The notes beneath the pieces are model-generated. The model saw only the letters and a program-made list of their open reading frames with translations. It did no database searches and had not been told where the DNA came from. From positions 1 to 64,000 of the forward strand of contig JADMKP010000009.1 in assembly GCA_015478775.1 (NCBI GenBank): DNA of 64,000 nucleotides, given 5' to 3'. This DNA is from Fermentimonas sp. Lineage in GTDB: Bacteria; Bacteroidota; Bacteroidia; Bacteroidales; Dysgonomonadaceae. This document shows positions 17,285-26,889 of the stretch, piece after piece; positions within the stretch are counted from its first letter, which is position 1; every line of letters starts with the position of its first letter. Position numbers and translations under genes: made by a program.

Positions 17285-17883
17285 GAGACTCTATAATAAC
17301 AGGAGTAATCCTTGCCGGAGGAAAAAGTAGCCGTATGGGATTTAATAAAGCCAGTGCTGAGATTAATGGCGAAACGATGCTCAATATAATGATTGAAAAA
17401 CTGTGTGAAGTTACACCCAATATTATAGTTAGCAGCGGCTCCATTTCTTATCCCGATATCCCTTGGCTACAAATACCTGATGAGTTTCCTCAATATGGTC
17501 CTATGGGCGGAATATATTCCATTTTGAAAACTTCAACTACTAATTTAAATTTAATTGTTTCGTGTGATATTCCGTTGGTATCTGTATCTCTATTAAAATA
17601 TATTGTTTCAGAAGCAAAAGAAAACGGTGCATTAATCACCGTTCCTGTTGATTGTACTGGACAACCACAAATGTTGTGTGCTGTATATCATAAGGATATC
17701 CTATCGATATTAAAACAGCAAATTGAATCAAATCAACTTAAGATGAAAAGCTTACTCTATTTAGTGACTGTTGGATATATAAATATCTCTAAAGAACATC
17801 CGATTTATAATGAGTATGATTTTATCAATGTAAATACTATAAGTACTTTAAAAATAGCCCAAGAGCTATGGAACAACAAGTAA
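17257..17883 (+). CDS. mobA: Molybdenum cofactor guanylyltransferase
   Basis: 208 aa nucleotidyltransferase that attaches GMP to molybdopterin to give the MGD cofactor used by NarG. The N-terminal signature is GVILAGGKSSRMGFNKASAEING, followed by PDEFPQYGPMGGIYSILK and the metal-binding Asp in IVSCDIPLVS. The start lies inside the end of the NTPase gene and the stop overlaps the next gene by 16 bases, giving a tight three-gene unit. The nitrate reductase operon converges on it, which supports the functional link. Confidence 0.9.
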   Translation: MDTTNTATIRDSIITGVILAGGKSSRMGFNKASAEINGETMLNIMIEKLCEVTPNIIVSSGSISYPDIPWLQIPDEFPQYGPMGGIYSILKTSTTNLNLIVSCDIPLVSVSLLKYIVSEAKENGALITVPVDCTGQPQMLCAVYHKDILSILKQQIESNQLKMKSLLYLVTVGYINISKEHPIYNEYDFINVNTISTLKIAQELWNNK

Positions 17884-19067
17884 GAAAAGTTAGCGATAAA
17901 TGGATCAAAGCATCTGTATTAGCTGGTTTGTGGGCTGGTGTTGAGATTATTGCGGGTAGCTTTTTACATAACCTCAAAATACCTTTTTCAGGAACATTCC
18001 TTACGCTTATTTCTATAGTACTAGTTATAGGCTTTTTTCAGATCTGGCCCAAATTTGGAATTATATGGCGTGCAGGTTTGATAACTGCATTAATGAAATC
18101 TATTTCTCCCAGTTCTGTTATTTTGGGGCCAATGATAGCAATTGCCATAGAAGGTTTTATTATGGAGTTTGCTATTCGAGTTTCTGGTAGGAATATCTTT
18201 GGATATATAAGTGCAGGAATGCTTACAATGGTGGGTATTCTATTGCATAAGGTTGTGCGATTGTATTTACTTTATGGTTGGGATATATTTTTGATATATG
18301 AAGAGATGTTTAATTTTGCAACTAGGAATTTTGAATTTCTTCATACGCAACCTATGAGGGCAGTTCTAATGCTATTTGTTATTTACGCTTTATTTGGAGC
18401 ATTGGCTGCATTGCTTGGATACAAACTTGGGCAAAAAGCAAAATTTGAACAGCTTAGAGAGATTTCATTTTCATCTGAATCTAAAAATGATATTTGGGAT
18501 AAACCGTCTGAAGAGATCTCTTATTCCACTAGGTTTTTAATTATGCTAGTTGTACTTATACCTTTACTACTATTTGGGCTGAATAATCTAACATTAATTC
18601 CTGCACTAATAATAACTATTCCTTGGTTCGTTTTTGTTTTTTGGCGCTATCATCATGCATTGCGTCAATTGAAGAAATGGATTTTCTGGATGCAACTTGT
18701 TATAATACTAATTTTAGCATTCTTCTTTAGTAAGACAGTGGAAACCGGACTAGAAGGTCGCCTTATAGCATTGTCATATGGGGTTATAATGATTCTTCGC
18801 GCTCTAGTTGTAGTTACAGGATTTGCTGCCCTAAGCACAGAGTTGCGAGCACCACTAATGCAGCGACTGTTTTTCCGTTCAGGTTTCAGGCAGCTTTATC
18901 TTTCGGTTAATCATGCATTTGGAATACTACCCATGGTGATAAGTAGTTTTACAACAGCGCGCCAGTTTATAATTCATCCGGCACGCTCTATTGTAGCTAG
19001 TTTGCGCTATGTAAACAGTTGGCATCTTCACCTGGTGCGACTGATAGATGATGATCTTACAAGCTGA
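17868..19067 (+). CDS. Polytopic membrane protein, ECF-transporter-like (S-like + T-like halves)
   Basis: 399 aa with about nine membrane segments. Residues ~10-200 (AGLWAGVEIIAGSFLHNLKIPFSG, SPSSVILGPMIAIAIEGFIMEF) resemble substrate-binding S components of ECF vitamin/metal importers. Residues ~225-399 (RALVVVTGFAALSTELRAPLMQRLF, then HAFGILPMVISSFTTARQFI) resemble the energy-coupling T component. If correct, this is an S-T fusion with no EcfA ATPase beside it. The start overlaps mobA by 16 bases and the P-loop NTPase is two genes upstream. The 3' end overlaps narI (opposite strand) by 40 bases. Its substrate is not known; a molybdenum or pterin-related ligand is inference. Confidence 0.6.
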   Translation: MEQQVRKVSDKWIKASVLAGLWAGVEIIAGSFLHNLKIPFSGTFLTLISIVLVIGFFQIWPKFGIIWRAGLITALMKSISPSSVILGPMIAIAIEGFIMEFAIRVSGRNIFGYISAGMLTMVGILLHKVVRLYLLYGWDIFLIYEEMFNFATRNFEFLHTQPMRAVLMLFVIYALFGALAALLGYKLGQKAKFEQLREISFSSESKNDIWDKPSEEISYSTRFLIMLVVLIPLLLFGLNNLTLIPALIITIPWFVFVFWRYHHALRQLKKWIFWMQLVIILILAFFFSKTVETGLEGRLIALSYGVIMILRALVVVTGFAALSTELRAPLMQRLFFRSGFRQLYLSVNHAFGILPMVISSFTTARQFIIHPARSIVASLRYVNSWHLHLVRLIDDDLTS

Positions 19068-19720
19068 TAGCCCGATCTGAAAAAATAAACATATGGAAAT
19101 ACCAGCATATGCATTAGTTTTGTATAAGGGAATATCATGAAAATAAAAAGCCCTAAAACTATATGAAGTTTATACTGCAAAGGATGATTAGCTAATATAA
19201 GTCCTGCATTTGGCTGAAACGTTACAATAGCCTGCGACCACTCGCTTAGTGCAGCATAAGTGCCTATTGGCTCTACTGCTGTTTTAGCCGCCGCAGTAAG
19301 TCCAATCACAGCTTCTACTAACAACAGTACAATTATAAGATAGTCATTAAAGCCACTGTTGTATTTAATTCGAGGTGCGGTGAAGCGTCTGATTACCAGA
19401 ATAATTAAACCTATAACTGCCATTATTCCAAAAATTGAACCCATAGATAAAGCTATTACCCTTTTAGTTTCCGTAGTCATTACCATATGATAGAGCCACT
19501 CTGGAATGAATAGTGTGAGATGCCCAAAAAACACAAAAATTATTCCCACATGAAATAAATTGCTAGCTAATTTAACTTTTTTATCGGCAAGAAATTGTGA
19601 TGACTCTGCCTGAATTGTTTTGTTCATCCATACCAGTCGCGTAATTACCCCAAAGAAGAATACTGCCAGCGCAATATATGGAAAATATGTAAATAAGAAA
19701 TTGTTAATATAGTTATCCAT
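19028..19720 (-). CDS. narI: Respiratory nitrate reductase gamma subunit
   Basis: 230 aa, five membrane helices, the diheme b subunit that takes quinol electrons for NarGH. Candidate heme His residues sit in NLFHVGIIFVFFGHLTLF (helix 2) and ANHPLQYKLHIVLGLFIF...KLMHML (helix 5). It is last of narGHJI and the C-terminus overlaps the convergent membrane-protein gene by 40 bases. Confidence 0.95.
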   Translation of the reverse strand: MDNYINNFLFTYFPYIALAVFFFGVITRLVWMNKTIQAESSQFLADKKVKLASNLFHVGIIFVFFGHLTLFIPEWLYHMVMTTETKRVIALSMGSIFGIMAVIGLIILVIRRFTAPRIKYNSGFNDYLIIVLLLVEAVIGLTAAAKTAVEPIGTYAALSEWSQAIVTFQPNAGLILANHPLQYKLHIVLGLFIFMIFPYTKLMHMLVFPYVYFFRSGYQLVRSSSISRTR

Positions 19721-19756
19721 GTTAGGTGATTTTAATATTTAGAAGTTCAAATTGAT

Positions 19757-20380
19757 TTACATGTTGGCATTACATGCCCCTCCTCCAAAAGTTACAGGTT
19801 CTTCTTCATATTCAGCATCCAAGTCCAATGGCTTCTCATTTTTAATCATCTCCCTTGTAATAGCTTTATCCGGTGTTTTTGAAGATAATGAAATAATAGC
19901 CTGAAAGATTGAGCTGTACATGTTTCCACTTTCGTTTAATGCCTCATTAATTCTATCCAAAACATGCACAGTTTCTCCAAGCAGTTCATCTGCCTTTTCG
20001 GGGGTAAGTGTAGAAAGAAATTCTAAGAATGCAGGAATATAATCTGGTAACTCTTTAGTTGTAAGCTGCATACCACTTGCTTTGTAAAACTCCATTAGAT
20101 TAACCATGGCTTGCCCGCGATCTCTCGAATCACCCTTAATATGTTCAAAAATATGCAACGAAACGCTTCTGGAATAATCAAATAGTTGCACATACTCTTC
20201 CTGCCAATTAATTAGATCATATTCGCTAAACCTATTACAGAATTCAATTAGCCCACTTATTTTATCTTCTTGCAACAAAGAATCCTCTCTTAATATATTT
20301 TCCACTTGAGGTAAAAACTCTTGCAGCTCATTTTTGGGATAAGAGAGTAAAAGAGATAGAACTTTATATGTTTTTATCAT
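19757..20380 (-). CDS. narJ: Nitrate reductase assembly chaperone
   Basis: 207 aa, all-helical TorD/NarJ-type chaperone that holds NarGH for molybdenum-cofactor insertion. It starts KTYKVLSLLLSYPKNELQEFLP, contains EHIKGDSRDRGQAMVNLMEFYK and LPDYIPAFLEFLS, and ends in a Gly/Cys tail (FGGGACNANM). It lies 2 bases after narH. Confidence 0.94.
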   Translation of the reverse strand: MIKTYKVLSLLLSYPKNELQEFLPQVENILREDSLLQEDKISGLIEFCNRFSEYDLINWQEEYVQLFDYSRSVSLHIFEHIKGDSRDRGQAMVNLMEFYKASGMQLTTKELPDYIPAFLEFLSTLTPEKADELLGETVHVLDRINEALNESGNMYSSIFQAIISLSSKTPDKAITREMIKNEKPLDLDAEYEEEPVTFGGGACNANM

Positions 20381-20382
20381 AA

Positions 20383-21867
20383 TCAGATTCCTCCAAACAG
20401 GTTTTTTAATTTTTCATTATCAGTGCAGTCTCCTTCCGGAAATCCGCAACTAGATTGATTCAAATAAACATTCTTTACCTCTTCTCTGTGGCTGGTAGGT
20501 ATCACAAAACGATCTTTGTAATTAGCAATAGCCATAAGATGATACATCTTTTCCACCTCTTCGGGAGTGAGGCCGGTTCCTTCCAAAACTGCAAGATTCT
20601 CTTCCTTGTCAACTGTTTTGCTTCGCATGTATGCTCGCATCGCAAGCATCCGTTTAAGAGCATCTTTCACCGGTTTTTCGTCACCCGCTGTAAACAAATT
20701 AGCCAAATATTGATGAGAAATGCGCATATCATCCACATCGGGTAAAATGCCATTCATACCAATGTCTCCACTATTTGCAGCCGACTGAATAGGAGAAAGT
20801 GGCGGTACATACCACACCATAGGCAATGTGCGGTATTCGGGATGCAGAGGAAATGCAACCTTCCAGTCGATAGCCATTTTGTAAATAGGTGAGGCGGCGG
20901 CTGACTTTAATACATTCTCAGGTATCCCCTGCACACGTGCTTCTGCTATTATTTCGGGATCGCGAGGATCTAAAAACAGATTAAGGTGCTCCCCATAAAG
21001 ATCTTTCTCATCGGGAGTTATTGCCGCTTCTTTAATTTTGTCGGCATCATAAAGCATCATTCCGATATATCGTATTCTACCAACGCACGATTCGCTGCAA
21101 AGTGTTGATTCACCTACCTCTATACGTGGATAACAGAAAGTGCATTTCTCAGATTTTTTTGTCTCCCAGTTGAAGTAAACCTTCTTATATGGGCAACCAC
21201 TTATGCATTGACGCCATCCTCTACACTTATCTTGATCTATAAGAACTATTCCATCCTCTTCGCGTTTGTAAATTGCTCCTGACGGACACACAGCTACGCA
21301 AGTAGGGTTGAGACAATGTTCGCAAATGCGGGGTAGATACATGATAAAAGAGTTTTTGAATTCACCATAGATATCTTTTGGAACATTTTTGAAGTTTGTC
21401 TCTTTACTTCTTTTTTCAAACTCACCACCTAAATCATCTTCCCAGTTTGGTGTCTTTTCAATTTTGTCCATCACTTTCCCGGTTAAAATAGAGTGGGGAC
21501 GTGCAGTGGGAGGAGTTTTAAACTTAGACCCTGAATGTAAAATAGAATAATTAAATGTAAAAGGTTCGTAGTAATCATCTATCGTGGGCATAGTGGGACT
21601 GGCAAAAATGTTTTTAATAATACCTGGTTTGCTGCCCATCAATGGTGTGAGGCGTTCTTTGTCGAGTTTCCAGCCACCTTTCCATCTATCCTGATTCTCC
21701 CACTCATCGGGGTAACCAATACCCGGCTTTGTCTCTACATTATTGAACCACACATATTCAACACCCTTGCGTGAGGTCCACACGTTTTTACAAGTAACCG
21801 AACATGTATGGCATCCGATACACTTATCGAGGTTCATCACCATTGCTATTTGTGCACGTATTTGCAT
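20383..21867 (-). CDS. narH: Respiratory nitrate reductase beta subunit
   Basis: 494 aa ferredoxin-type subunit carrying the Fe-S chain from NarI to NarG. Clusters are visible as CIGCHTCSVTCKNVW (~residues 16-30), CEHCLNPTCVAVCPSGAIYKR, and CRGWRQCISGCPYKK, where Trp replaces the second Cys as in the [3Fe-4S] site of NarH. A further group CTFCYPRIEVGESTLCSESC completes the set. The start is 5 bases after narG. Confidence 0.97.
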   Translation of the reverse strand: MQIRAQIAMVMNLDKCIGCHTCSVTCKNVWTSRKGVEYVWFNNVETKPGIGYPDEWENQDRWKGGWKLDKERLTPLMGSKPGIIKNIFASPTMPTIDDYYEPFTFNYSILHSGSKFKTPPTARPHSILTGKVMDKIEKTPNWEDDLGGEFEKRSKETNFKNVPKDIYGEFKNSFIMYLPRICEHCLNPTCVAVCPSGAIYKREEDGIVLIDQDKCRGWRQCISGCPYKKVYFNWETKKSEKCTFCYPRIEVGESTLCSESCVGRIRYIGMMLYDADKIKEAAITPDEKDLYGEHLNLFLDPRDPEIIAEARVQGIPENVLKSAAASPIYKMAIDWKVAFPLHPEYRTLPMVWYVPPLSPIQSAANSGDIGMNGILPDVDDMRISHQYLANLFTAGDEKPVKDALKRMLAMRAYMRSKTVDKEENLAVLEGTGLTPEEVEKMYHLMAIANYKDRFVIPTSHREEVKNVYLNQSSCGFPEGDCTDNEKLKNLFGGI

Positions 21868-21872
21868 AGTGT

Positions 21873-24800
21873 TTAAGATTTATAAGATTCTTCTATGGGC
21901 TGATCCATCCATTCAACTTTGTTGAGTTTACGTATAATGATAAACTCATCGCGGTTGGCACCGATAGTACCATAATAATTTATACCATAACTTAATTGAG
22001 CGTATCCACCAATCATATGAGTTGGTTTAAGACATAGTCGGGATACAGAGTTGTGTACACCACCACGGTTTCCGGTAACCTGGCTAACAGGCATATTCAC
22101 AGTACGTTCTTGATTATGATACATTATTAAAACTCCATTGGGTATTCTCTGCGAAACAACTATTCGTACTACAGTAGCACCATTTTCGTTAAACACCTCA
22201 ACCCAATCGTTATCAACAAGATCTATTTTTTTTGCATCGTCCTCGCTCATCCATGCCACCGGACCACCACGCCCGAGGGTTAGCATTATCAGGTTATCCG
22301 ACCAGGTGGAGTGAATTGTCCATTTGTTGTGAGGAGTCATCATATTCAGGATCATGTATTTATCATCTCCTTCTAACTTGTCAATCATCCCCTTCAACGA
22401 TTTTGTGTCTATTGGAGGCTTGTAGCAAACTAAGCTTTCACCAAAATCAATCATCCATGGGTGGTCTTGGTAAAGCGACTGGCGCCCTGTGAGAGTTCGC
22501 CATGGAATAAGTTCATGAACATTTGTATATCCTGCATTATATGAAACTTCATGAGATTCAACACCGCTCCAGGTAGGAGAGGTAATAATTTTGCGAGGTT
22601 GCTGAAGCAAATCTTTAAACCTAATCTGTTCATCTTCACGCACCGATGCTAGATGGCGATGCTTGCGACCTGTGATTTTTTCTAATGCTTCCCAGGCTTT
22701 TACAGCTACTTTGCCGTTGGTTTCAGGTGCAAGAGTTAGAATCATTTCGGCGGCATGAATATCGGTCTCGATAAGCGCACTTCCATTTGACTTATACCCA
22801 TTCGAAGAAATATTCAGCTCTTTAAGTAACTTCACCTCATCTTTTGTATCCCAACTGATTCCTTTTCCTCCGTTGCCCAGTTTTTCCATTAATGGACCAA
22901 GAGTAGTGAACCTCTTGTAAGTATCAGGATAATCACGAATCACCTCAATGATATCTGGCATATTCTTACCAGGTTTAAGCTCTATGTCTTCATCTTTCCA
23001 GTCTTTGGCATAAACAGTTTCTGAAAGTTCCATTGGTGAATCGTGTTGCATAGGCAGCATTACAATATCTTTTTCCTTACCGAGATGTCCGGGAGAAAGA
23101 TCAGAAACCTTTTTTGCCAGACCTTTAAAAATATCCCAATCAGTGCGTGCCTCCCAAACCGGATCTATAGCATTGGAGAAAGGATGAATAAACGGATGCA
23201 AATCTGTTGTACTCAAATCATTCTTCTCATACCATGTAGCAGCAGGCAGTACTATGTCAGAATGAAGAGCAGATGTAGACATTCTGAAATCGAGCGTAAC
23301 AAGGAGGTCGAGCTTACCCTCCGGAGCTTTATCATGCCATTTAACCTCTTGAGGTAGTTGATGCCCTATTGATTTTAAATCTTCGCCAAGCACACTGTTT
23401 TGTGCTCCCAACAAATGCTTCATAAAGTACTCCATGCCCTTGGCACTAGATGCCAGAAGGTTTGATCGCCATATAAACATGTTTCTTGGGAAATTCTTTG
23501 GATTATCAGGATCTTCAGAAGCTATGGAAAGCTCGTTGCTTTTTAATTTTTGTGTAATAAAGCTTTTAACATCTTTACCTTGATCATCAGCTTGTTTACT
23601 TAATTTAATAGGGTTGTCGCTTAACTGTGGGCTAGAAGGCAGCCATCCCATTCGTTCTGCTTTAACATTGCAATCAATAATAGACAACTTTTCCCACTTT
23701 TCTTTATCCGCTAAAGGAGAGATAAGTTCATCTACCCCAACTTTTTCGTAACGCCATTGATTGGTGTGCATATAAAAATAAGAAGTAGCATTCATATGTC
23801 GGGGCGGACGGTGCCAATCAAGTGCAAAAGCTAGAGGCGTCCAGCCGGTTTGCGGTCGCAGTTTCTCTTGACCCACATAATGTGACCAGCCTCCACCCGA
23901 CTTGCCTACGCAACCACAGAAAACCAACATATTAATGGCACTTCGATAGATCATGTCGGTATGAAACCATTGATTTACACCGCAACCAATAATAATCATT
24001 GATCGGCCTTCGGTTTTTTCAGCATTCTCAGCAAATTGTCTAGCTGTTGAAATGATCTGCTGGGCGGGAACACCAGTAATTTTTTCCTGCCAAGCGGGCG
24101 TATAAAGAGCATCATCTGAATATTCTGGAGAAGGAGCTTCACCCGGTAATCCTAAAGCCAAGCCATAATTGGCAACGGTTAAATCAAATACAGTACAATA
24201 AAAGTATTCTCCTTCAGATGATTTCCGCACCGGTATTTTTCGGTATAATATCTCTTCCTGAGAAGTATCACCAAAATTGGGGAAAGCAACCTCTACAATA
24301 TCATCAAAATCATTAGCAAACGAAAGTTGAGGCGATATCTCTTTGCCGGTTAAAACATCAACCATTTCTAAATTCCACTTCTGACTCTTATCCCACCGTG
24401 AGCCAATTGTACCATTTGGAATCACCATCTCTCTGCTTTTCTCATCAACTAGAAGCGGTTTCCAATCGGCATTCTCCACATTGGCATATTTAGCTTTCAT
24501 GTCGCTGGCTCTAATTATTCTTCCAGCTTGAAACTTACCATCTTTTTTATCAACTCTCACCAAAAATGGGAGGTCGGAATATTGTTTCACATAACTCTCA
24601 AAATAAGGAGTCTTTTTATTCATGTAAAACTCCTTTAATATCACATGTCCCATAGCTAATCCTAAAGCCGCATCAGTACCTTGTTTTGGTTTAATCCATA
24701 AGTCGGCAAATTTAGAAGCTTCACTAAAGTCCGGCGATATATTGATTGTTTTGGTGCCTTTATACCTAACCTGGGTATAAAAAGGAGCATCAGGTGTTCG

Positions 24801-25577
24801 GGTAACAGGAATATTAGATCCCCATACCATTAGAAAAGAAGAGTTGTACCAGTCGGCACTTTCCGGAACATCAGTTTGCTCACCCCATGTTTGAGGCGAA
24901 GAGGGTGGAAGATCGCAATAAAAATCATAAAAACTTAGCACTGTTCCCCCCAACAGACTCAGATATCTAGTGCCTGAAGAATAGCTCACCATTGACATAG
25001 CCGGAATGGGAGTAAATCCTGCGAGACGGTCGGGTCCATATTTTTTGATAGTATAGATATTGGCTGCAGCAATTATTTCTTGTGCTTCATCCCAATCAAG
25101 ACGAATGAGACCACCCAATCCTCTTTGACTAACATACTCTTTGCGAGTTTCAGCATCCTTCATAATACTTTCCCATGCAACCACCGGATCTTTATGGATC
25201 TGTTTGGCTTTTCTATATGCTAATGCTAGTACACCACGTATCATAGGATATTTAACCCGGTTGGCACTATAAAGATACCAAGAGTAACTTGCACCACGCG
25301 GACAACCTCTTGGCTCATGATTGGGAAGATCAGGTCTTGTTTCAGGGTAATTGGTATTCTGTAATTCCCATGTAACCAATCCATTCTTTACAAATATCTT
25401 CCACGAGCAAGATCCGGTGCAATTCACGCCATGCGTTGAATTCACAACCTTGTCGAACTGCCATCGATTACGGTAAAAGCGCTCCCAGTCACGTGGAGTA
25501 TCGGTTGTGACTATGTGTTTGTCGGCACTGACAGTAGCGTTTCTACTAAAATAGATAAGTTTATTAAGTAGACTCAT
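21873..25577 (-). CDS. narG: Respiratory nitrate reductase alpha subunit
   Basis: 1234 aa catalytic Mo-bisMGD subunit. The FS0 cluster motif is HGVNCTGSCSWK...RGCPRGASYSWYLY near residues 49-97, using His plus three Cys. The Mo ligand Asp is in FYDFYCDLPPSSPQTWGEQ. Length and motif order match membrane-bound NarG rather than periplasmic NapA, and no twin-Arg signal is evident at the N-terminus (MSLLNKLIYFSRNATVSADKH). It faces the cytoplasm with NarH. mobA nearby would supply its MGD cofactor. Confidence 0.97.
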   Translation of the reverse strand: MSLLNKLIYFSRNATVSADKHIVTTDTPRDWERFYRNRWQFDKVVNSTHGVNCTGSCSWKIFVKNGLVTWELQNTNYPETRPDLPNHEPRGCPRGASYSWYLYSANRVKYPMIRGVLALAYRKAKQIHKDPVVAWESIMKDAETRKEYVSQRGLGGLIRLDWDEAQEIIAAANIYTIKKYGPDRLAGFTPIPAMSMVSYSSGTRYLSLLGGTVLSFYDFYCDLPPSSPQTWGEQTDVPESADWYNSSFLMVWGSNIPVTRTPDAPFYTQVRYKGTKTINISPDFSEASKFADLWIKPKQGTDAALGLAMGHVILKEFYMNKKTPYFESYVKQYSDLPFLVRVDKKDGKFQAGRIIRASDMKAKYANVENADWKPLLVDEKSREMVIPNGTIGSRWDKSQKWNLEMVDVLTGKEISPQLSFANDFDDIVEVAFPNFGDTSQEEILYRKIPVRKSSEGEYFYCTVFDLTVANYGLALGLPGEAPSPEYSDDALYTPAWQEKITGVPAQQIISTARQFAENAEKTEGRSMIIIGCGVNQWFHTDMIYRSAINMLVFCGCVGKSGGGWSHYVGQEKLRPQTGWTPLAFALDWHRPPRHMNATSYFYMHTNQWRYEKVGVDELISPLADKEKWEKLSIIDCNVKAERMGWLPSSPQLSDNPIKLSKQADDQGKDVKSFITQKLKSNELSIASEDPDNPKNFPRNMFIWRSNLLASSAKGMEYFMKHLLGAQNSVLGEDLKSIGHQLPQEVKWHDKAPEGKLDLLVTLDFRMSTSALHSDIVLPAATWYEKNDLSTTDLHPFIHPFSNAIDPVWEARTDWDIFKGLAKKVSDLSPGHLGKEKDIVMLPMQHDSPMELSETVYAKDWKDEDIELKPGKNMPDIIEVIRDYPDTYKRFTTLGPLMEKLGNGGKGISWDTKDEVKLLKELNISSNGYKSNGSALIETDIHAAEMILTLAPETNGKVAVKAWEALEKITGRKHRHLASVREDEQIRFKDLLQQPRKIITSPTWSGVESHEVSYNAGYTNVHELIPWRTLTGRQSLYQDHPWMIDFGESLVCYKPPIDTKSLKGMIDKLEGDDKYMILNMMTPHNKWTIHSTWSDNLIMLTLGRGGPVAWMSEDDAKKIDLVDNDWVEVFNENGATVVRIVVSQRIPNGVLIMYHNQERTVNMPVSQVTGNRGGVHNSVSRLCLKPTHMIGGYAQLSYGINYYGTIGANRDEFIIIRKLNKVEWMDQPIEESYKS

Positions 25578-25605
25578 AATAAAAGCGTGTTAGGTTAGAA
25601 TAAGT

Positions 25606-25622
25606 GTAGGCTTAACGCTTAC
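25606..25622. promoter_or_regulatory. Imperfect palindrome upstream of narG
   Basis: GTAGGCTTAACGCTTAC reads similarly on both strands (outer GTA/TAC and inner GC pairs), 29 bases before narG. It is a candidate operator for an anaerobic or nitrate-type regulator, but it does not match the FNR or NarL consensus. Confidence 0.25.
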
Positions 25623-25726
25623 AAGGGTATAACAATAACTGAAAGTATTTTAGAAATATTTTATAAATATATAATATAAAAACAAATGAACATACAGGAA
25701 TCCAGGTATTTACAAAACATTAAGAC

Positions 25727-26770
25727 TTATTTAGTTAATAGGTAGTCTTTACCTATCGAGTAAAACATACTGATAACTGCTACCAGCCATGCTGCTAATG
25801 CTATAAATATAAAAAGTGAAGGAATTGTCATCAAAAATGGGAGTTGGAGAGCTTGAGAAAGTTTTACTGTGCAAGCGGTATACATTCCTAAAGGGAATAT
25901 CATTCCCCAGTATTGAGGATGATATTTCAAAGGAAATTGTTTGTAAAGATGTCTCCATATACCTAAAATAATAATAAGGGGTATCCACCAAGTGCCAATG
26001 GCCCAGAAAAAGAGAGTAAAACCTTTTAGGAAGGGGAGTATTTCTTGAATAAACGACCACTTATTTGCGTTTAATATTAAATTAGAACCTGCTAAAGTGG
26101 AGATGGCAACAGCACCCATATTAATCCAATAAGCCGGTGCAAACTCCTCTGCACGCATCTCGAAAAAAGACATTCTATAAACTATAAGTGTAATAATAAT
26201 AATATAAAACATACACCCACAAAGGAACATAGCCAATGTAAAAAACAATACGATATTCTGTGAGAATGGAATATAACTACTGATTTGACTACCAAGCACT
26301 GAAATAGACTGTGTTGATACAATTATTAACAACCACACACCGCTGATGGCTTTGTTTATTGGAGGTTTATTATCTTTGACAGTAAATACCGTAAAAACAG
26401 TGTAAATTAGTATCAACCAAGCAGTAAAACCAATGTAGAAGAGTACCGTAGCTAAAGTATGATTACCGGCGATAATTACGAACTGACTACCCAAGACGCA
26501 ACTACCTGCAACAAAAGTTAGTAATCCGGGACTTTTAGCATGGTCTTTTACATCGGAAAGGAAATTTGAGGGAAATAAAATAATTCTTAATGCATAGAGG
26601 ATACATAGAAAGAGATAAGCTATAACATTAAAATAAAAAAGAAGTTTAGCGATAAGATTGAAATTAAAGTAGAATGAAGCAATGGATACTATGCCTGTTG
26701 CCATAACCAATGCAAAATATGCAGTTGGTAAATTAGACAGATCGCGTTTGAAAGTATCAGTAATCAACAT
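25727..26770 (-). CDS. TDT/SLAC1-family anion transporter
   Basis: 347 aa with ten predicted membrane helices. Residues 12-35 (NLPTAYFALVMATGIVSIASF) match the start of the tellurite-resistance/dicarboxylate transporter (TDT) family, which includes plant SLAC1 anion channels. It lies upstream of narG in the same orientation, separated by 149 bases, and a possible promoter (-7 TAAATTTG, minus strand, 26787..26794) precedes it. No NarK-type nitrate/nitrite carrier is present in the window, so nitrate uptake or nitrite export by this protein is an attractive inference. Confidence 0.87.
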   Translation of the reverse strand: MLITDTFKRDLSNLPTAYFALVMATGIVSIASFYFNFNLIAKLLFYFNVIAYLFLCILYALRIILFPSNFLSDVKDHAKSPGLLTFVAGSCVLGSQFVIIAGNHTLATVLFYIGFTAWLILIYTVFTVFTVKDNKPPINKAISGVWLLIIVSTQSISVLGSQISSYIPFSQNIVLFFTLAMFLCGCMFYIIIITLIVYRMSFFEMRAEEFAPAYWINMGAVAISTLAGSNLILNANKWSFIQEILPFLKGFTLFFWAIGTWWIPLIIILGIWRHLYKQFPLKYHPQYWGMIFPLGMYTACTVKLSQALQLPFLMTIPSLFIFIALAAWLVAVISMFYSIGKDYLLTK

Positions 26771-26837
26771 CTTACGTGTTTTTTAGCAAATTTAAAAAAT
26801 TATATTAGAATAATGCGTATATTATATAAAAAAAGAC

Positions 26838-26876
26838 ATGATTTGTCAAAAACCTTAAATATCTTTGACAAATCAT
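26838..26876. promoter_or_regulatory. 13-bp perfect inverted repeat between divergent genes
   Basis: ATGATTTGTCAAA (26838..26850) and TTTGACAAATCAT (26864..26876) are perfect inverted copies with a 13-base centre. Each arm contains a TGA-N4-TCA unit. It lies 13 bases upstream of the 142-aa gene and about 70 bases upstream of the TDT gene, so it may be an operator or a 5' leader hairpin. Confidence 0.6.
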
Positions 26877-26889
26877 ATTACAGATCATT

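Noticed and set aside
26838..26876. FNR/CRP site reading of the inverted repeat
   Set aside because: The TGA and TCA halves within each arm are 4 apart rather than 6, so the consensus spacing is wrong.
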